Assembly (NCBI GenBank): GCA_963773685.1
Contig: CAVZBY010000005.1
Location: 434,001 to 498,000 of the forward strand
Direction: 5' to 3'
Source of the DNA: JALHVH01 sp963773685
GTDB taxonomy: Bacteria > Acidobacteriota > Aminicenantia > Aminicenantales > Saccharicenantaceae
Length of the DNA stretch: 64,000 bases
Shown: positions 36,363 to 43,993 of the stretch, piece after piece
Numbering within the stretch: the first letter of the stretch is position 1
How the letters are laid out: every line of letters begins with the position of its first letter
The notes under the pieces: model-generated
Told to the model about the DNA's origin: nothing
The model's database searches: none
The model's input: only the letters and a program-made list of their open reading frames with translations
Made by a program: the position numbers and the translations under genes

Positions 36363-38408
36363 ATGGAGTCCAGCCATCATCCCGATCATGATCATGCCAT
36401 GAGCCGGTCTTTGGAGCACGGCGATCATGGGGCCGCCGCGCGCCGCCATCCGGGACACGCCGGTCATCACGGCCCTATGGTCGCGGACTTCCGGAAGAGA
36501 TTCTGGATCTGCCTGGCCGCGACGGTTCCCGTCCTTGCCTTGTCGCCGATGATCCAGCACTTCCTGGGCTTCGGGGCGAGGCTCCGCTTTGCGGGCGACG
36601 GCTATATCCTTTTCATCCTCGCGTCCTTCATTTTCTTTTATGGCGGCTTCCCCTTCCTGAAAGGCTTTCTCGACGAGCTCAAGGCCAAAAAGCCCGGGAT
36701 GATGACCCTGATCGCCTTGGCCATTACGACCGCCTACGCCTACAGCGCCGCCACTGTCTTCGGGCTTTCGGGGGAGGACTTCTTCTGGGAGCTCGCGACC
36801 CTCATCGACATCATGCTCCTCGGCCATTGGATCGAGATGCGCTCCGTCATGGGCGCCTCGCGCGCCCTCGAGGAACTGGCGAGGCTCATGCCATCGGAGG
36901 CTCATCGGCAGGAGCCGGACGGGACCGTTACGGACGTGCCCCTGAGCGATCTTAAAGCGGGGGACAAGGTCCTCGTCAAGCCGGGAGAGAAGGCCCCGGC
37001 CGACGGGATCGTGATCGAAGGCGAGACATCCGTCAACGAATCCATGCTCACCGGGGAATCGAAACCCGTGGCCAAGAGCGCGGGAGCCGTGGTCATCGGC
37101 GGTTCCATAAACGGCGAGGGGTCCCTGGTGGTCGAGATCCGTAAGACGGGGAAGGACTCTTATCTCTCCCAAGTCATGGAGCTCGTCCGGCAGGCGCAGG
37201 AAAGCCGCTCGCGGACCCAGGATCTTGCGAACCGTGCCGCACTATGGCTGACTATCATCGCCATCAGCGTCGGCGCGCTGACCCTTTTTGCCTGGCTCGC
37301 CTTCGCGGGCAAGCCGTTCGCGTTCGCCCTCGAGCGGATGGTCACGGTCATGATCACGGCTTGCCCCCATGCCTTGGGACTGGCGGCGCCTCTGGTCGTG
37401 GCCGTCTCGACCGCCATTTCCGCCAGGAACGGCCTCCTCATCAGGGACCGGGCCGCGTTCGAGAGGGCGCGGAAGATCCAGGCTATCATCTTCGACAAGA
37501 CCGGGACCCTCACGGAGGGGCGGTTCGGGGTGACGAACATCCTGACCCTTGACGCCGAGATCGACGAAGAGACCCTCGTTCGATACGCCGCAGCTGTCGA
37601 GGCCCATTCGGAACATCCCATCGCCAAGGGCATCGTTTCCGCGGGGCCCAAAGTCATGCCTCCTGTTACGGAATTCAAGGCCTTGCCGGGCAGGGGCGCG
37701 GAAGGGCTCGTCGACGGGCGGGACGTCAAGGTTGTGAGCCCGGGCTATCTGAAGGAACACGGAATCGAAATGGCGGATGCGCGGATCGAACGTCTTTCGT
37801 CCCAGGGCAAGACGGTCATCTTCGTCCTCGTGGACGGGAGACTTGCCGGAGCGCTTGCCCTGGCCGATGTCATCAGGCCGGAATCCAGGGAAGCCGTGAC
37901 CAAGCTCAAGGCGATGGGCATCCAGTGCATGATGCTGACCGGCGACAATCGCCTCGTGGCGAAATGGGTGGCCGAAGAGCTCGGGCTCGACGATTACTTC
38001 GCCGAGGTGCTTCCAAAGGAAAAAGCGGACAAGATCAAGGAAGTGCAGGCGCGCGGGCTCGTCGTCGCCATGGTGGGGGACGGGGTCAACGATGCCCCGG
38101 CCCTGGCCCAGGCCGACATCGGCATCGCCATCGGCGCCGGCACCGACGTGGCCGTGGAGACCGCCGACATCGTTCTCGTCAAGAGCAACCCGCTCGACGC
38201 CGTCGCCATCCTTGGCCTCGCCCGGGCCACCTACCGAAAGATGGTCCAGAACCTTGCCTGGGCGACGGGCTACAACGCGTTTGCCATCCCATTGGCGGCC
38301 GGCGTGCTCTACAAGTTCGGCATCCTCCTCAGCCCCGCCATGGGCGCGGTTCTCATGTCCTTGAGCACCGTCATCGTCGCCGTAAACGCGCGCTTATTAA
38401 GGACTTGA
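36363..38408 (+). CDS. copB: Copper-exporting P1B-type ATPase (CopB, CPH type)
   Basis: 681 residues. The N-terminus is His-rich (HHPDHDHAMS, HPGHAGHHG) in place of a Cys-based metal domain. The transmembrane metal motif is C334-P-H336 (ITACPHALGL), which marks the P1B-3 or CopB group that exports Cu(II)/Cu(I) or Ag. Phosphorylation Asp is D378 in DKTGTLTEG, the HP locus is EHPIAKG, the actuator motif is TGES, and the hinge GDGVNDAP is present. Together with the Cus-type pump it gives both cytoplasmic and periplasmic copper export. Probably the end of the operon started at 27630. Confidence 0.92.
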   Translation: MESSHHPDHDHAMSRSLEHGDHGAAARRHPGHAGHHGPMVADFRKRFWICLAATVPVLALSPMIQHFLGFGARLRFAGDGYILFILASFIFFYGGFPFLKGFLDELKAKKPGMMTLIALAITTAYAYSAATVFGLSGEDFFWELATLIDIMLLGHWIEMRSVMGASRALEELARLMPSEAHRQEPDGTVTDVPLSDLKAGDKVLVKPGEKAPADGIVIEGETSVNESMLTGESKPVAKSAGAVVIGGSINGEGSLVVEIRKTGKDSYLSQVMELVRQAQESRSRTQDLANRAALWLTIIAISVGALTLFAWLAFAGKPFAFALERMVTVMITACPHALGLAAPLVVAVSTAISARNGLLIRDRAAFERARKIQAIIFDKTGTLTEGRFGVTNILTLDAEIDEETLVRYAAAVEAHSEHPIAKGIVSAGPKVMPPVTEFKALPGRGAEGLVDGRDVKVVSPGYLKEHGIEMADARIERLSSQGKTVIFVLVDGRLAGALALADVIRPESREAVTKLKAMGIQCMMLTGDNRLVAKWVAEELGLDDYFAEVLPKEKADKIKEVQARGLVVAMVGDGVNDAPALAQADIGIAIGAGTDVAVETADIVLVKSNPLDAVAILGLARATYRKMVQNLAWATGYNAFAIPLAAGVLYKFGILLSPAMGAVLMSLSTVIVAVNARLLRT

Positions 38409-38553
38409 AGATTCCGCGGGGTTTATCATTTATCATGCTATATTTAGGACCCGCTCAAACATCGAATAATATCAATTCCTGTGACTCCGAATGCTTAACG
38501 TAGACAGTAATTCTCAATCCGGCTTTAAATAATCGTCATTATCTAATAGAATT

Positions 38554-38572
38554 AAAAAGGGAATTCCTTTTT
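38554..38572 (+). promoter_or_regulatory. Palindrome covering the putative ribosome site of dcm
   Basis: AAAAAGGGAATTCCTTTTT is a near-perfect inverted repeat around GAATTC, ending one base before the ATG of the methyltransferase. It includes the only purine-rich candidate ribosome site, so a hairpin or a bound protein could limit translation or transcription. It could alternatively be the remains of a terminator for copB. Confidence 0.35.
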
Positions 38573-38573
38573 C

Positions 38574-39818
38574 ATGCAAAAAAAGCCTAAAACGCAGGAA
38601 CATCTGAGAAAGAGCGGTTATTTAAAACCGTCACTTATTAGTGTCTATCTAGAAAAGGATTATAGATTCTATCGATCTCGAATGGAAGGCGAGACTCTTC
38701 AGAAGCGAACGAAATATCGGCTTATAGATTTATTTTCCGGCGCAGGCGGCATGTCCTTAGGGTTTACAAAGAAGTGCGGCCATCTTTTTATGCCCATTTG
38801 GGCTAACGATTTTGACGGAGACTGCGTTAGAACCTATAACCATAACTTTGGTTCTCATTGTGTTTTAGGGGATATTAATCAGATTCTTAACTCTGACCGG
38901 AATAGGATTCCGGAAGCAGATGTGGTAATAGGCGGACCTCCTTGTCAGGGATTCAGTCTTCTGAATAAGAATAGAGAAGGAGATCCGAGAAAACAGCTAT
39001 GGCGACCGTTCCTCGAAATCGTTAAGAGGGCAAACGCGCATATTTTTGTAATGGAGAATGTCCCCCAATTGCTTGGTTCGTTCGAATTTGGAGAAATAAT
39101 GGGAACCGCAGAAGCTTTAGGCTTCAAAGCTTGGGCGGATGTCCTCTGTGCGGCTGATTATGGAGTTCCTCAAACTCGAAAAAGGGCCTTTATTATCGGG
39201 TGTAAAACAATTGATCCGCGACAAGTATTTCCGCCCAGGAAGACGCATTATAGTCCCTTAAGGTTCAAGAATAGCCCCAAATTCATAGATGAACAAATCG
39301 GAGAGTACATTCCTGACGCTGGGCCGTGGTGTACTGTAAGGGATGCGATAGCAGATCTGCCAAAGCCCGTCGGCACCGAAGTACGAGCAGCACCCCCTCC
39401 TCTTGACCTGCACTTTGGCCGGACTCCGACCGATATTAGCCTAGCAAGATATAAGGCTATCCCCAATGAAGGAATGAATCGGTTTGATTTACAGCGAGTT
39501 GCGCCTAAGATTACACCTCGATGTTGGATAAATAAAAAAAGCGGTGGAACGGACCTTTTCGGTCGTCTCTGGTGGGATAGACCGGCTTTTACCATACGGA
39601 CCGAGTTTTACAAGCCCGAAAAAGGAAGATATCTCCATCCTGTTCAAGATCGGCCCATAACTCATAGAGAAGCGGCACGGCTCCAATCGTTTCCTGACGA
39701 TTTCATTTTTACTGGTTCAAAAATTGAAATTGCTCGCCAAATAGGGAATGCGGTGCCCCCAGTTCTGGCGGCGAGGGTCGCCGACATCGTGTACCTCCTT
39801 TTGACGCTTAAGAAATAA
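38574..39818 (+). CDS. dcm: DNA cytosine-5 methyltransferase
   Basis: 414 residues. Ten-motif C5 layout: motif I LIDLFSGAGGMSLGF, motif IV GGPPCQGFSLLN with the catalytic Cys, motif VI FVMENV, motif VIII PQTRKRAF, a target-recognition region around residues 250-340, and motifs IX-X REAARLQSFPDDF and QIGNAVPPVLA. G+C is far lower than in flanking genes, with AT-ending codons, marking recent transfer. The conserved part begins at residue 48, so a start at 38682 is possible. It overlaps vsr by one base and forms a restriction-modification unit with the two genes after it. Confidence 0.92.
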   Translation: MQKKPKTQEHLRKSGYLKPSLISVYLEKDYRFYRSRMEGETLQKRTKYRLIDLFSGAGGMSLGFTKKCGHLFMPIWANDFDGDCVRTYNHNFGSHCVLGDINQILNSDRNRIPEADVVIGGPPCQGFSLLNKNREGDPRKQLWRPFLEIVKRANAHIFVMENVPQLLGSFEFGEIMGTAEALGFKAWADVLCAADYGVPQTRKRAFIIGCKTIDPRQVFPPRKTHYSPLRFKNSPKFIDEQIGEYIPDAGPWCTVRDAIADLPKPVGTEVRAAPPPLDLHFGRTPTDISLARYKAIPNEGMNRFDLQRVAPKITPRCWINKKSGGTDLFGRLWWDRPAFTIRTEFYKPEKGRYLHPVQDRPITHREAARLQSFPDDFIFTGSKIEIARQIGNAVPPVLAARVADIVYLLLTLKK

Positions 39819-40237
39819 TGATGGACGTTTTCTCTTTGGAAAAGAGAAGCAAGATAATGAGCTCCATAAGGAGCTATGATACGCAGCCCGAATTAATAAT
39901 ACGTTCATTAGTTCACCGTATGGGCTATCGCTTCCGATTACGAAGTGCGTCGCTTCCAGGAAGCCCGGATATTGTCCTGCCGAGGCATAAGAAGGTGATA
40001 TTCATTCACGGCTGTTTTTGGCATGGCCACCAGAAATGCAAAAGATCTAAACGACCAAATGGAAATAAGGACTTCTGGAAACGCAAACTCGACCATAATA
40101 TTAATAGAGATAAGCGCCAACAAAAAGAACTGAATAAATTGGGTTGGCATTATTTGGTAGTATGGCAATGCCAAATAAATAGGCCAGAGATGGTACGCAG
40201 GAGAATAAGACGGTTTTTAGATGGATCTTTGATATAG
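39818..40237 (+). CDS. vsr: Very-short-patch-repair endonuclease
   Basis: Nicks DNA at T:G mismatches that arise when 5-methylcytosine deaminates. 139 residues with the full Vsr order: SLEKRSKIMSSIRSYDTQPE, GYRFRLRSASLPGSPDIVLP with the catalytic Asp, FIHGCFWHGHQKC with the zinc and catalytic His residues, and DFWKRKLDHNINRDKR. The ATG shares a base with the dcm stop, so expression is coupled to the enzyme whose mutational cost it repairs. AT-rich like its neighbours. Confidence 0.93.
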   Translation: MMDVFSLEKRSKIMSSIRSYDTQPELIIRSLVHRMGYRFRLRSASLPGSPDIVLPRHKKVIFIHGCFWHGHQKCKRSKRPNGNKDFWKRKLDHNINRDKRQQKELNKLGWHYLVVWQCQINRPEMVRRRIRRFLDGSLI

Positions 40238-40253
40238 CGGGAGAATAATAAAC

Positions 40254-41171
40254 ATGTCAGAAAGGACTCCAGAATCAATCAATAAGAAGATTGTGGCTCT
40301 CCTAGGAAACTTTGAACGAGAACTCAAGGGAAAGAACTTACGGAAGAAGGTACAAGCGTTAATCCCGGTATTTCACAACCTAAAGGATCTCGGCAAGTCA
40401 TTAATTCCGAAAGGAATGGCAGCGGCAGCGAGAGATAGAATCCTATTCTATTTTAAGCAATTCCCAAACACGATTATATTGGGCGATGAGTTGTTCGTAG
40501 TCTCGGGTATCCAAGAATGGGCGCGTCGAGTAAGAGAGCTACGAGTCCAATTCGGGTGGCATATAGTAAGTGGAACTACGGCGAAGCAGATGCTTAAAGA
40601 AGGAGAATTCCCGCTTAAGGGCTTAGAGTTATCGCTCTTAAGACCTGAAAACTACCTGTTGCTGGATACTGAACAAGATCGTGATAGCGCGCATCGCTGG
40701 AATATCGCGAATGAAATCCGGAGGAAGGACAGCTCGGTTCGCGACAAAATTCTAGAATTTCTTAGGGCAAATGTCGGGAAGGCAGTTAGTGGTGAAGAAC
40801 TTCGTTATGTAGCAAAAGATAAGACAGAGTGGGCGAGAAGAACTCGGGAGCTGCGTACAGAGCTTGGCTGGCCTGTCGCTACAAGGAATACGGGAATGCC
40901 CGGCTTGCCGGTCGGGGCATATGTGCTCCAAGCCGATAGACAAAGCCCTGAACACGACAGAAGGATACCAGATTCCACAAGAAGCTCAGTCCTTAGGAGA
41001 GATGGATATAGATGCACGAAATGCACGTGGGCTCACTCTGAATGGAATGAATCTGATCCGAGAGCGTTAGAATTACATCATATAAAATACCACGTAAAAG
41101 GCGGGGATAACTTAGAAGAGAACCTTATTACGCTATGCACGAAGTGTCACGACCAGGCGCATCGTAGATAG
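40254..41171 (+). CDS. HNH endonuclease with duplicated N-terminal module; likely the restriction enzyme
   Basis: 305 residues. The C-terminus is an HNH nuclease: YRCTKC (Cys 254 and 257), LELHHIKYHVKGGDN (His 275-276) and LCTKCHDQAH (Cys 295 and 298). Two copies of a 50-residue module precede it, residues 59-108 (ARDRILFYF... EWARRVRELRVQFGW) and 161-211 (VRDKILEFL... EWARRTRELRTELGW), looking like winged-helix DNA readers. It follows vsr by 16 bases and shares its low G+C, so it is the natural candidate for the restriction half of this system. Target sequence unknown. Confidence 0.75.
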   Translation: MSERTPESINKKIVALLGNFERELKGKNLRKKVQALIPVFHNLKDLGKSLIPKGMAAAARDRILFYFKQFPNTIILGDELFVVSGIQEWARRVRELRVQFGWHIVSGTTAKQMLKEGEFPLKGLELSLLRPENYLLLDTEQDRDSAHRWNIANEIRRKDSSVRDKILEFLRANVGKAVSGEELRYVAKDKTEWARRTRELRTELGWPVATRNTGMPGLPVGAYVLQADRQSPEHDRRIPDSTRSSVLRRDGYRCTKCTWAHSEWNESDPRALELHHIKYHVKGGDNLEENLITLCTKCHDQAHRR

Positions 41172-41203
41172 TAGATAATTGATGCGGCTGTCGTCAAAGA
41201 AGC

Positions 41204-41485
41204 TTGAGAAAAGAAGACGACCCGGTCGAGATTCCCATCGAGGGGACACTGGACCTTCATACCTTCAAGCCCTCGGACGTTAAGGACCTCGTCCCTGAGT
41301 ACCTCAGGGAGTGCGCCGCGAAGGGAATCCTAAGGGTTCGCGTGGTCCACGGGAAGGGGACCGGCGCGCTGGCGCGGACGGTCCACTCAGTACTCGGGAA
41401 GATGCCCGAGGTCGCGTCCTTCGAGCTCGCCGGCCCGGACGAGGGTGCCTGGGGTGCGACCATCGTCCTGCTGAAGGTCCCATGA
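41204..41485 (+). CDS. Small stand-alone Smr domain protein
   Basis: 93 residues forming one Smr domain (as in the C-terminus of MutS2): LDLHTFKPSDVKDLV with the LDLH motif, and VRVVHGKGTGALARTV with the HGxG nuclease loop. Nicking or branched-DNA/RNA cleavage is the family activity. The start is TTG at 41204, as no ATG precedes the domain. G+C returns to the high level of the chromosome, so the island ends before this gene. Its stop overlaps the next ATG by four bases. Confidence 0.85.
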   Translation: MRKEDDPVEIPIEGTLDLHTFKPSDVKDLVPEYLRECAAKGILRVRVVHGKGTGALARTVHSVLGKMPEVASFELAGPDEGAWGATIVLLKVP

Positions 41486-42495
41486 TCTCCTGGCGTTCCG
41501 TCCTCCGGGCCGATCCTACGGACTGGCTTCTCGAAAAAGAGAACCCTGGTGTCCGCGTCCTGGCCCTGACCAGGATCCTGGATCGCCCGCCCGATGATCC
41601 TGAAGTTGAAGGATCAAGGCGCGACATTATGTGCGTGGGGACTGTCCCCAAGCTCCTGGCCGGACAGCGTCCCCAAGGGTGCTGGGGGCTTCCCGACGAC
41701 TTCTACGCGGCTAAATACAAAGGGACGGTCTGGCAATTAATCATCCTGGCCGAGCTCGGCGCCGACGGCCGTGATGAACGGATCCGCAAGGCCTGCGAAT
41801 TCATTCTTAAAAACTCTCAGGATTCCGAGAGCGGCGGCTTTTCGTTTCATAGGAGCGCCAAAAGGGGCGGGGGCCGCCAAAGCGGAGTGATCCCCTGCCT
41901 TACCGGCAATATGGTCTGGAGCCTGATCCGGCTGGGTATGTCCGCTGATCCTCGGGTAAGACTCGGGATCGATTGGATCGCCCGGTATCAGCGGTTCGAT
42001 GACGGGGCCTCGCGGGCTCCCAAGGGTCCGGCCTATAACAGCTGGCCTCAGTGCTGGGGGAAGCATTCCTGCCACATGGGGGTCGTCAAGGCGCTCAAGG
42101 CCCTGGCGGCCGTTCCTGAGAAAGACCGCACGCCGGAAATTGAAAAGACGACCCGGAACAGCGTCGATTATCTGCTGAAGCATCACATCCATAAAAAGAG
42201 CCACGACCTGGGTTCGATATCGAAACCGGGCTGGCTGAGGATGGGGTTCCCGTGGATGTACCAGACGGATATTCTGGAGATCCTGGATATCATGACCGGC
42301 CTCGGCTGTCGGGATCCGCGTATGCGCGAAGCCGTCGACATTCTGATCTCGAAGCAGGACGCCCAGGGCCGCTGGACGCTCGAGAACACCTTCAACGGAC
42401 GCTTCCGGACGAACATCGAACGGAAGGGAGCGCCGAGCAAATGGGTGACGGCGCACGCCCTGGCGGTGCTGAAGCTCTATTTCGGCGGGGCTTGA
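41482..42495 (+). CDS. Squalene-cyclase-fold (alpha/alpha barrel) protein
   Basis: 337 residues made of repeated helix pairs with the prenyltransferase/squalene-oxidase repeat: LLAGQRPQGCWGLPDDFYAA, ILKNSQDSESGGFSFHRS, ILISKQDAQGRWTLENTFNG. The catalytic DxDD of real triterpene cyclases is not evident, so the activity is unknown. Similar proteins are common in soil bacteria and often carry misleading annotations. It is coupled to the Smr gene by a four-base overlap. The last 55 bases of the gene are duplicated 1.4 kb downstream, after two toxin-antitoxin pairs. Confidence 0.65.
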   Translation: MISWRSVLRADPTDWLLEKENPGVRVLALTRILDRPPDDPEVEGSRRDIMCVGTVPKLLAGQRPQGCWGLPDDFYAAKYKGTVWQLIILAELGADGRDERIRKACEFILKNSQDSESGGFSFHRSAKRGGGRQSGVIPCLTGNMVWSLIRLGMSADPRVRLGIDWIARYQRFDDGASRAPKGPAYNSWPQCWGKHSCHMGVVKALKALAAVPEKDRTPEIEKTTRNSVDYLLKHHIHKKSHDLGSISKPGWLRMGFPWMYQTDILEILDIMTGLGCRDPRMREAVDILISKQDAQGRWTLENTFNGRFRTNIERKGAPSKWVTAHALAVLKLYFGGA

Positions 42496-42500
42496 GCCGC
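42441..42500 (+). repeat. Direct repeat, copy A (3' end of cyclase-fold gene)
   Basis: Begins ATGGGTGACGGCGCACG and runs through the stop of the cyclase-fold gene. About 85 percent identical over 59 bases to copy B at 43913. The two copies enclose both toxin-antitoxin operons. Confidence 0.7.
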
Positions 42501-42565
42501 CGCGCGCGTCGTTTATTGCGAGAATCTTCGGAGCCGTCCCGCGTCTAAGTAATTGGGAAAGCCCC

Positions 42566-42606
42566 TTGACGGAAAGACGGAGGGAGTATATATAAATAAT
42601 ATATAC
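42566..42606 (+). promoter_or_regulatory. vapBC promoter with operator over the -10
   Basis: TTGACG (42566-42571), 17 bases, TATATA (42589-42594). The perfect inverted repeat GTATATAT-N5-ATATATAC (42586-42606) covers the -10 and start region, as expected for autoregulation by a VapBC complex. Confidence 0.75.
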
Positions 42607-42621
42607 TTTTGGAGGGCCGAT

Positions 42622-42849
42622 ATGAAGACCGCCAAGCTCTTCCGCAACGGGCAAAGCCAGGCCGTGCGCCTGCCCAAGGAGTTTCGTTTCGAAGGGGAGT
42701 TCGTTTACATCAAGAAATCCGGGAACGCCATTGTTCTGCTCCCGGCCAAGGGCGCCTGGGATTCGCTCGTTGGGAGCCTGGATAAGTTCTCGGAAGATTT
42801 CATGACGGAGCGCGGCCAACCGAATTCCCAGGACCGCGAGGCGCTGTGA
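42622..42849 (+). CDS. vapB: VapB-type antitoxin (AbrB fold)
   Basis: 75 residues: MKTAKLFRNGQSQAVRLPKE and FVYIKKSGNAIVLLP form the swapped-hairpin AbrB/SpoVT DNA-binding domain; the C-terminal tail (DSLVGSLDKFSEDFMTE) would wrap the toxin. ATG 42622 follows GGAGGG. It shares one base with vapC. DNA binding to the inverted repeat at 42586 is predicted. Confidence 0.9.
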   Translation: MKTAKLFRNGQSQAVRLPKEFRFEGEFVYIKKSGNAIVLLPAKGAWDSLVGSLDKFSEDFMTERGQPNSQDREAL

Positions 42850-43250
42850 TGCGCTTCATGCTCGACACCGACTCCTGTATCGCCCTGATCAAACGAAAGC
42901 CGGCCAAAGCTCTACGCAGGTTTCTCTCCCTCGCGCCCGGCGAAATCGGGATTTCGGCGATCACGCTGGCCGAATTGCGGTTCGGCGTCGCTAAAAGCGC
43001 TCAAAGAGAGAGGAATAGCCAGGCTTTGGATGAATTCATCATCCCCCTGGAGATCGCTGATTTCGATGAAGCGGCCGCTGACGCCTATGGGAAGGTCCGG
43101 GCTACGCTCGAAGCGGCGGGCACGCCCATCGGCCCCTTCGACACACAGATCGGTGCTCACGCCATCAGCCTGGGCGCGGTCCTCGTGACTCACAACACCC
43201 GGGAGTTCAGCAGGATTCCCGGCCTCGCCCTTGAGGATTGGCTCGCCTAA
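42849..43250 (+). CDS. vapC: VapC-type PIN-domain toxin
   Basis: 133 residues. PIN ribonuclease acidic residues are in MLDTDSCIALIK, LAELRFG, and GPFDTQIGAHA plus THNTREFSRIPGL, giving the four-Asp/Glu magnesium site. VapC toxins cleave tRNA or rRNA and stop growth. The ATG at 42849 overlaps the antitoxin stop by one base. Paired with the AbrB-type antitoxin upstream. Confidence 0.92.
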   Translation: MRFMLDTDSCIALIKRKPAKALRRFLSLAPGEIGISAITLAELRFGVAKSAQRERNSQALDEFIIPLEIADFDEAAADAYGKVRATLEAAGTPIGPFDTQIGAHAISLGAVLVTHNTREFSRIPGLALEDWLA

Positions 43251-43260
43251 AGGCCATCGC

Positions 43261-43289
43261 TTGACATGATATCAGTCGAGTGATATACA
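43261..43289 (+). promoter_or_regulatory. Promoter of the second toxin-antitoxin pair
   Basis: TTGACA (43261-43266), 17 bases, TATACA (43284-43289). Two TGATAT words lie 14 bases apart across the spacer, a likely ribbon-helix-helix site for autorepression. The ATG of the antitoxin is 20 bases after the -10. Confidence 0.65.
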
Positions 43290-43308
43290 TAATTTCAGAG
43301 GCTCGGCC

Positions 43309-43551
43309 ATGATCAGAAGCATTATCTCCATCACCCGGGATGATAAAGATTGGCTTGATTGTTACGGTCGCCGCCATAAGATCTCGAGCGCTGAGCTCGT
43401 GCGGCGGGCGATCAAGGAGTACCGTGCCCGCGTCGAACGACGGAATCTGCAGACGGTCATCAGAGAAACCGCCGGCAAGTGGAAGTCCGTCAGGGGCGAC
43501 AGCCAGAAGCTGGTGGAAAGCATGCGCAAGGAATGGGAACGTTCCCGATGA
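43309..43551 (+). CDS. Ribbon-helix-helix (CopG-like) antitoxin
   Basis: 80 residues. The start SIISITRDDKDWLDCYGRRH, with ISSAELVRRAIKEYRARV, is the strand-helix-helix of CopG-type repressors; the C-terminal half is helical and charged. It overlaps the PIN toxin by four bases (ATGA). It differs in fold from the neighbouring VapB, so the two pairs are not a recent duplication of each other. Confidence 0.82.
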   Translation: MIRSIISITRDDKDWLDCYGRRHKISSAELVRRAIKEYRARVERRNLQTVIRETAGKWKSVRGDSQKLVESMRKEWERSR

Positions 43552-43913
43552 AGGCCGTCTATCTCCTAGATTCGGCCGTTCTCATCGATCACCTCCGGGG
43601 CATAAGCCCGGCCACCGACTGGCTTCGTGGACTCAAGGAGGCGGAAGCTGTCATCTCAGTGATCACGCGCGCCGAGGTTCTTGCCGGGGGGGAGATAGCC
43701 GCCTTCGAGCTATGCGAACAATTCGCGTGCCTGCCTTTGACGAAAGAAACGGCCGATCACGCCGCCGGTCTTCGTCGGGCGAACGGCTGGAAGCTCCCGG
43801 ACGCCTTCCAAGCCGCGTTGGCTATCGACCACGGCCTTAGGCTGGTGACCCGAAACAGCAGGGATTTCTCCGAGAAAAAGCACGCTTTCGCGCTCATCCC
43901 CTATAAGCTGTGA
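43548..43913 (+). CDS. vapC: PIN-domain toxin, second pair
   Basis: 121 residues: LLDSAVLIDHLRG with the first Asp, ITRAEVLAG with Glu, LPDAFQAALAIDHGLRLVTR with the later Asp residues and NSRDF. A VapC-family ribonuclease partnered by the ribbon-helix-helix antitoxin. It is about 25 percent alike to the first toxin by eye. The stop overlaps copy B of the direct repeat. Confidence 0.88.
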   Translation: MKAVYLLDSAVLIDHLRGISPATDWLRGLKEAEAVISVITRAEVLAGGEIAAFELCEQFACLPLTKETADHAAGLRRANGWKLPDAFQAALAIDHGLRLVTRNSRDFSEKKHAFALIPYKL

Positions 43914-43972
43914 TGGGTGACGGCGCACGTCCTGGCGGCGCTAAAGCTCTGTTTGAGCGGGGCTTGCGCCGC
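43913..43972 (+). repeat. Direct repeat, copy B
   Basis: Begins ATGGGTGACGGCGCACG like copy A at 42441, with changes at about eight positions including the stop codon (TTGAGCC in A, TTGCGCC in B). It is a non-coding relic of the end of the cyclase-fold gene or of a former second copy of it. Confidence 0.7.
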
Positions 43973-43993
43973 GGGCTTCTCGCTCTCCCGCGG

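Noticed and set aside
38409..41190. Prophage or integrative element carrying the restriction genes
   Set aside because: No integrase, tRNA, attachment repeat or phage structural gene at either edge.
42441..43972. The 59-base repeats as integron attC sites around cassettes
   Set aside because: They match the coding end of the upstream gene and lack the imperfect palindromic core sites of attC; no integrase is present.
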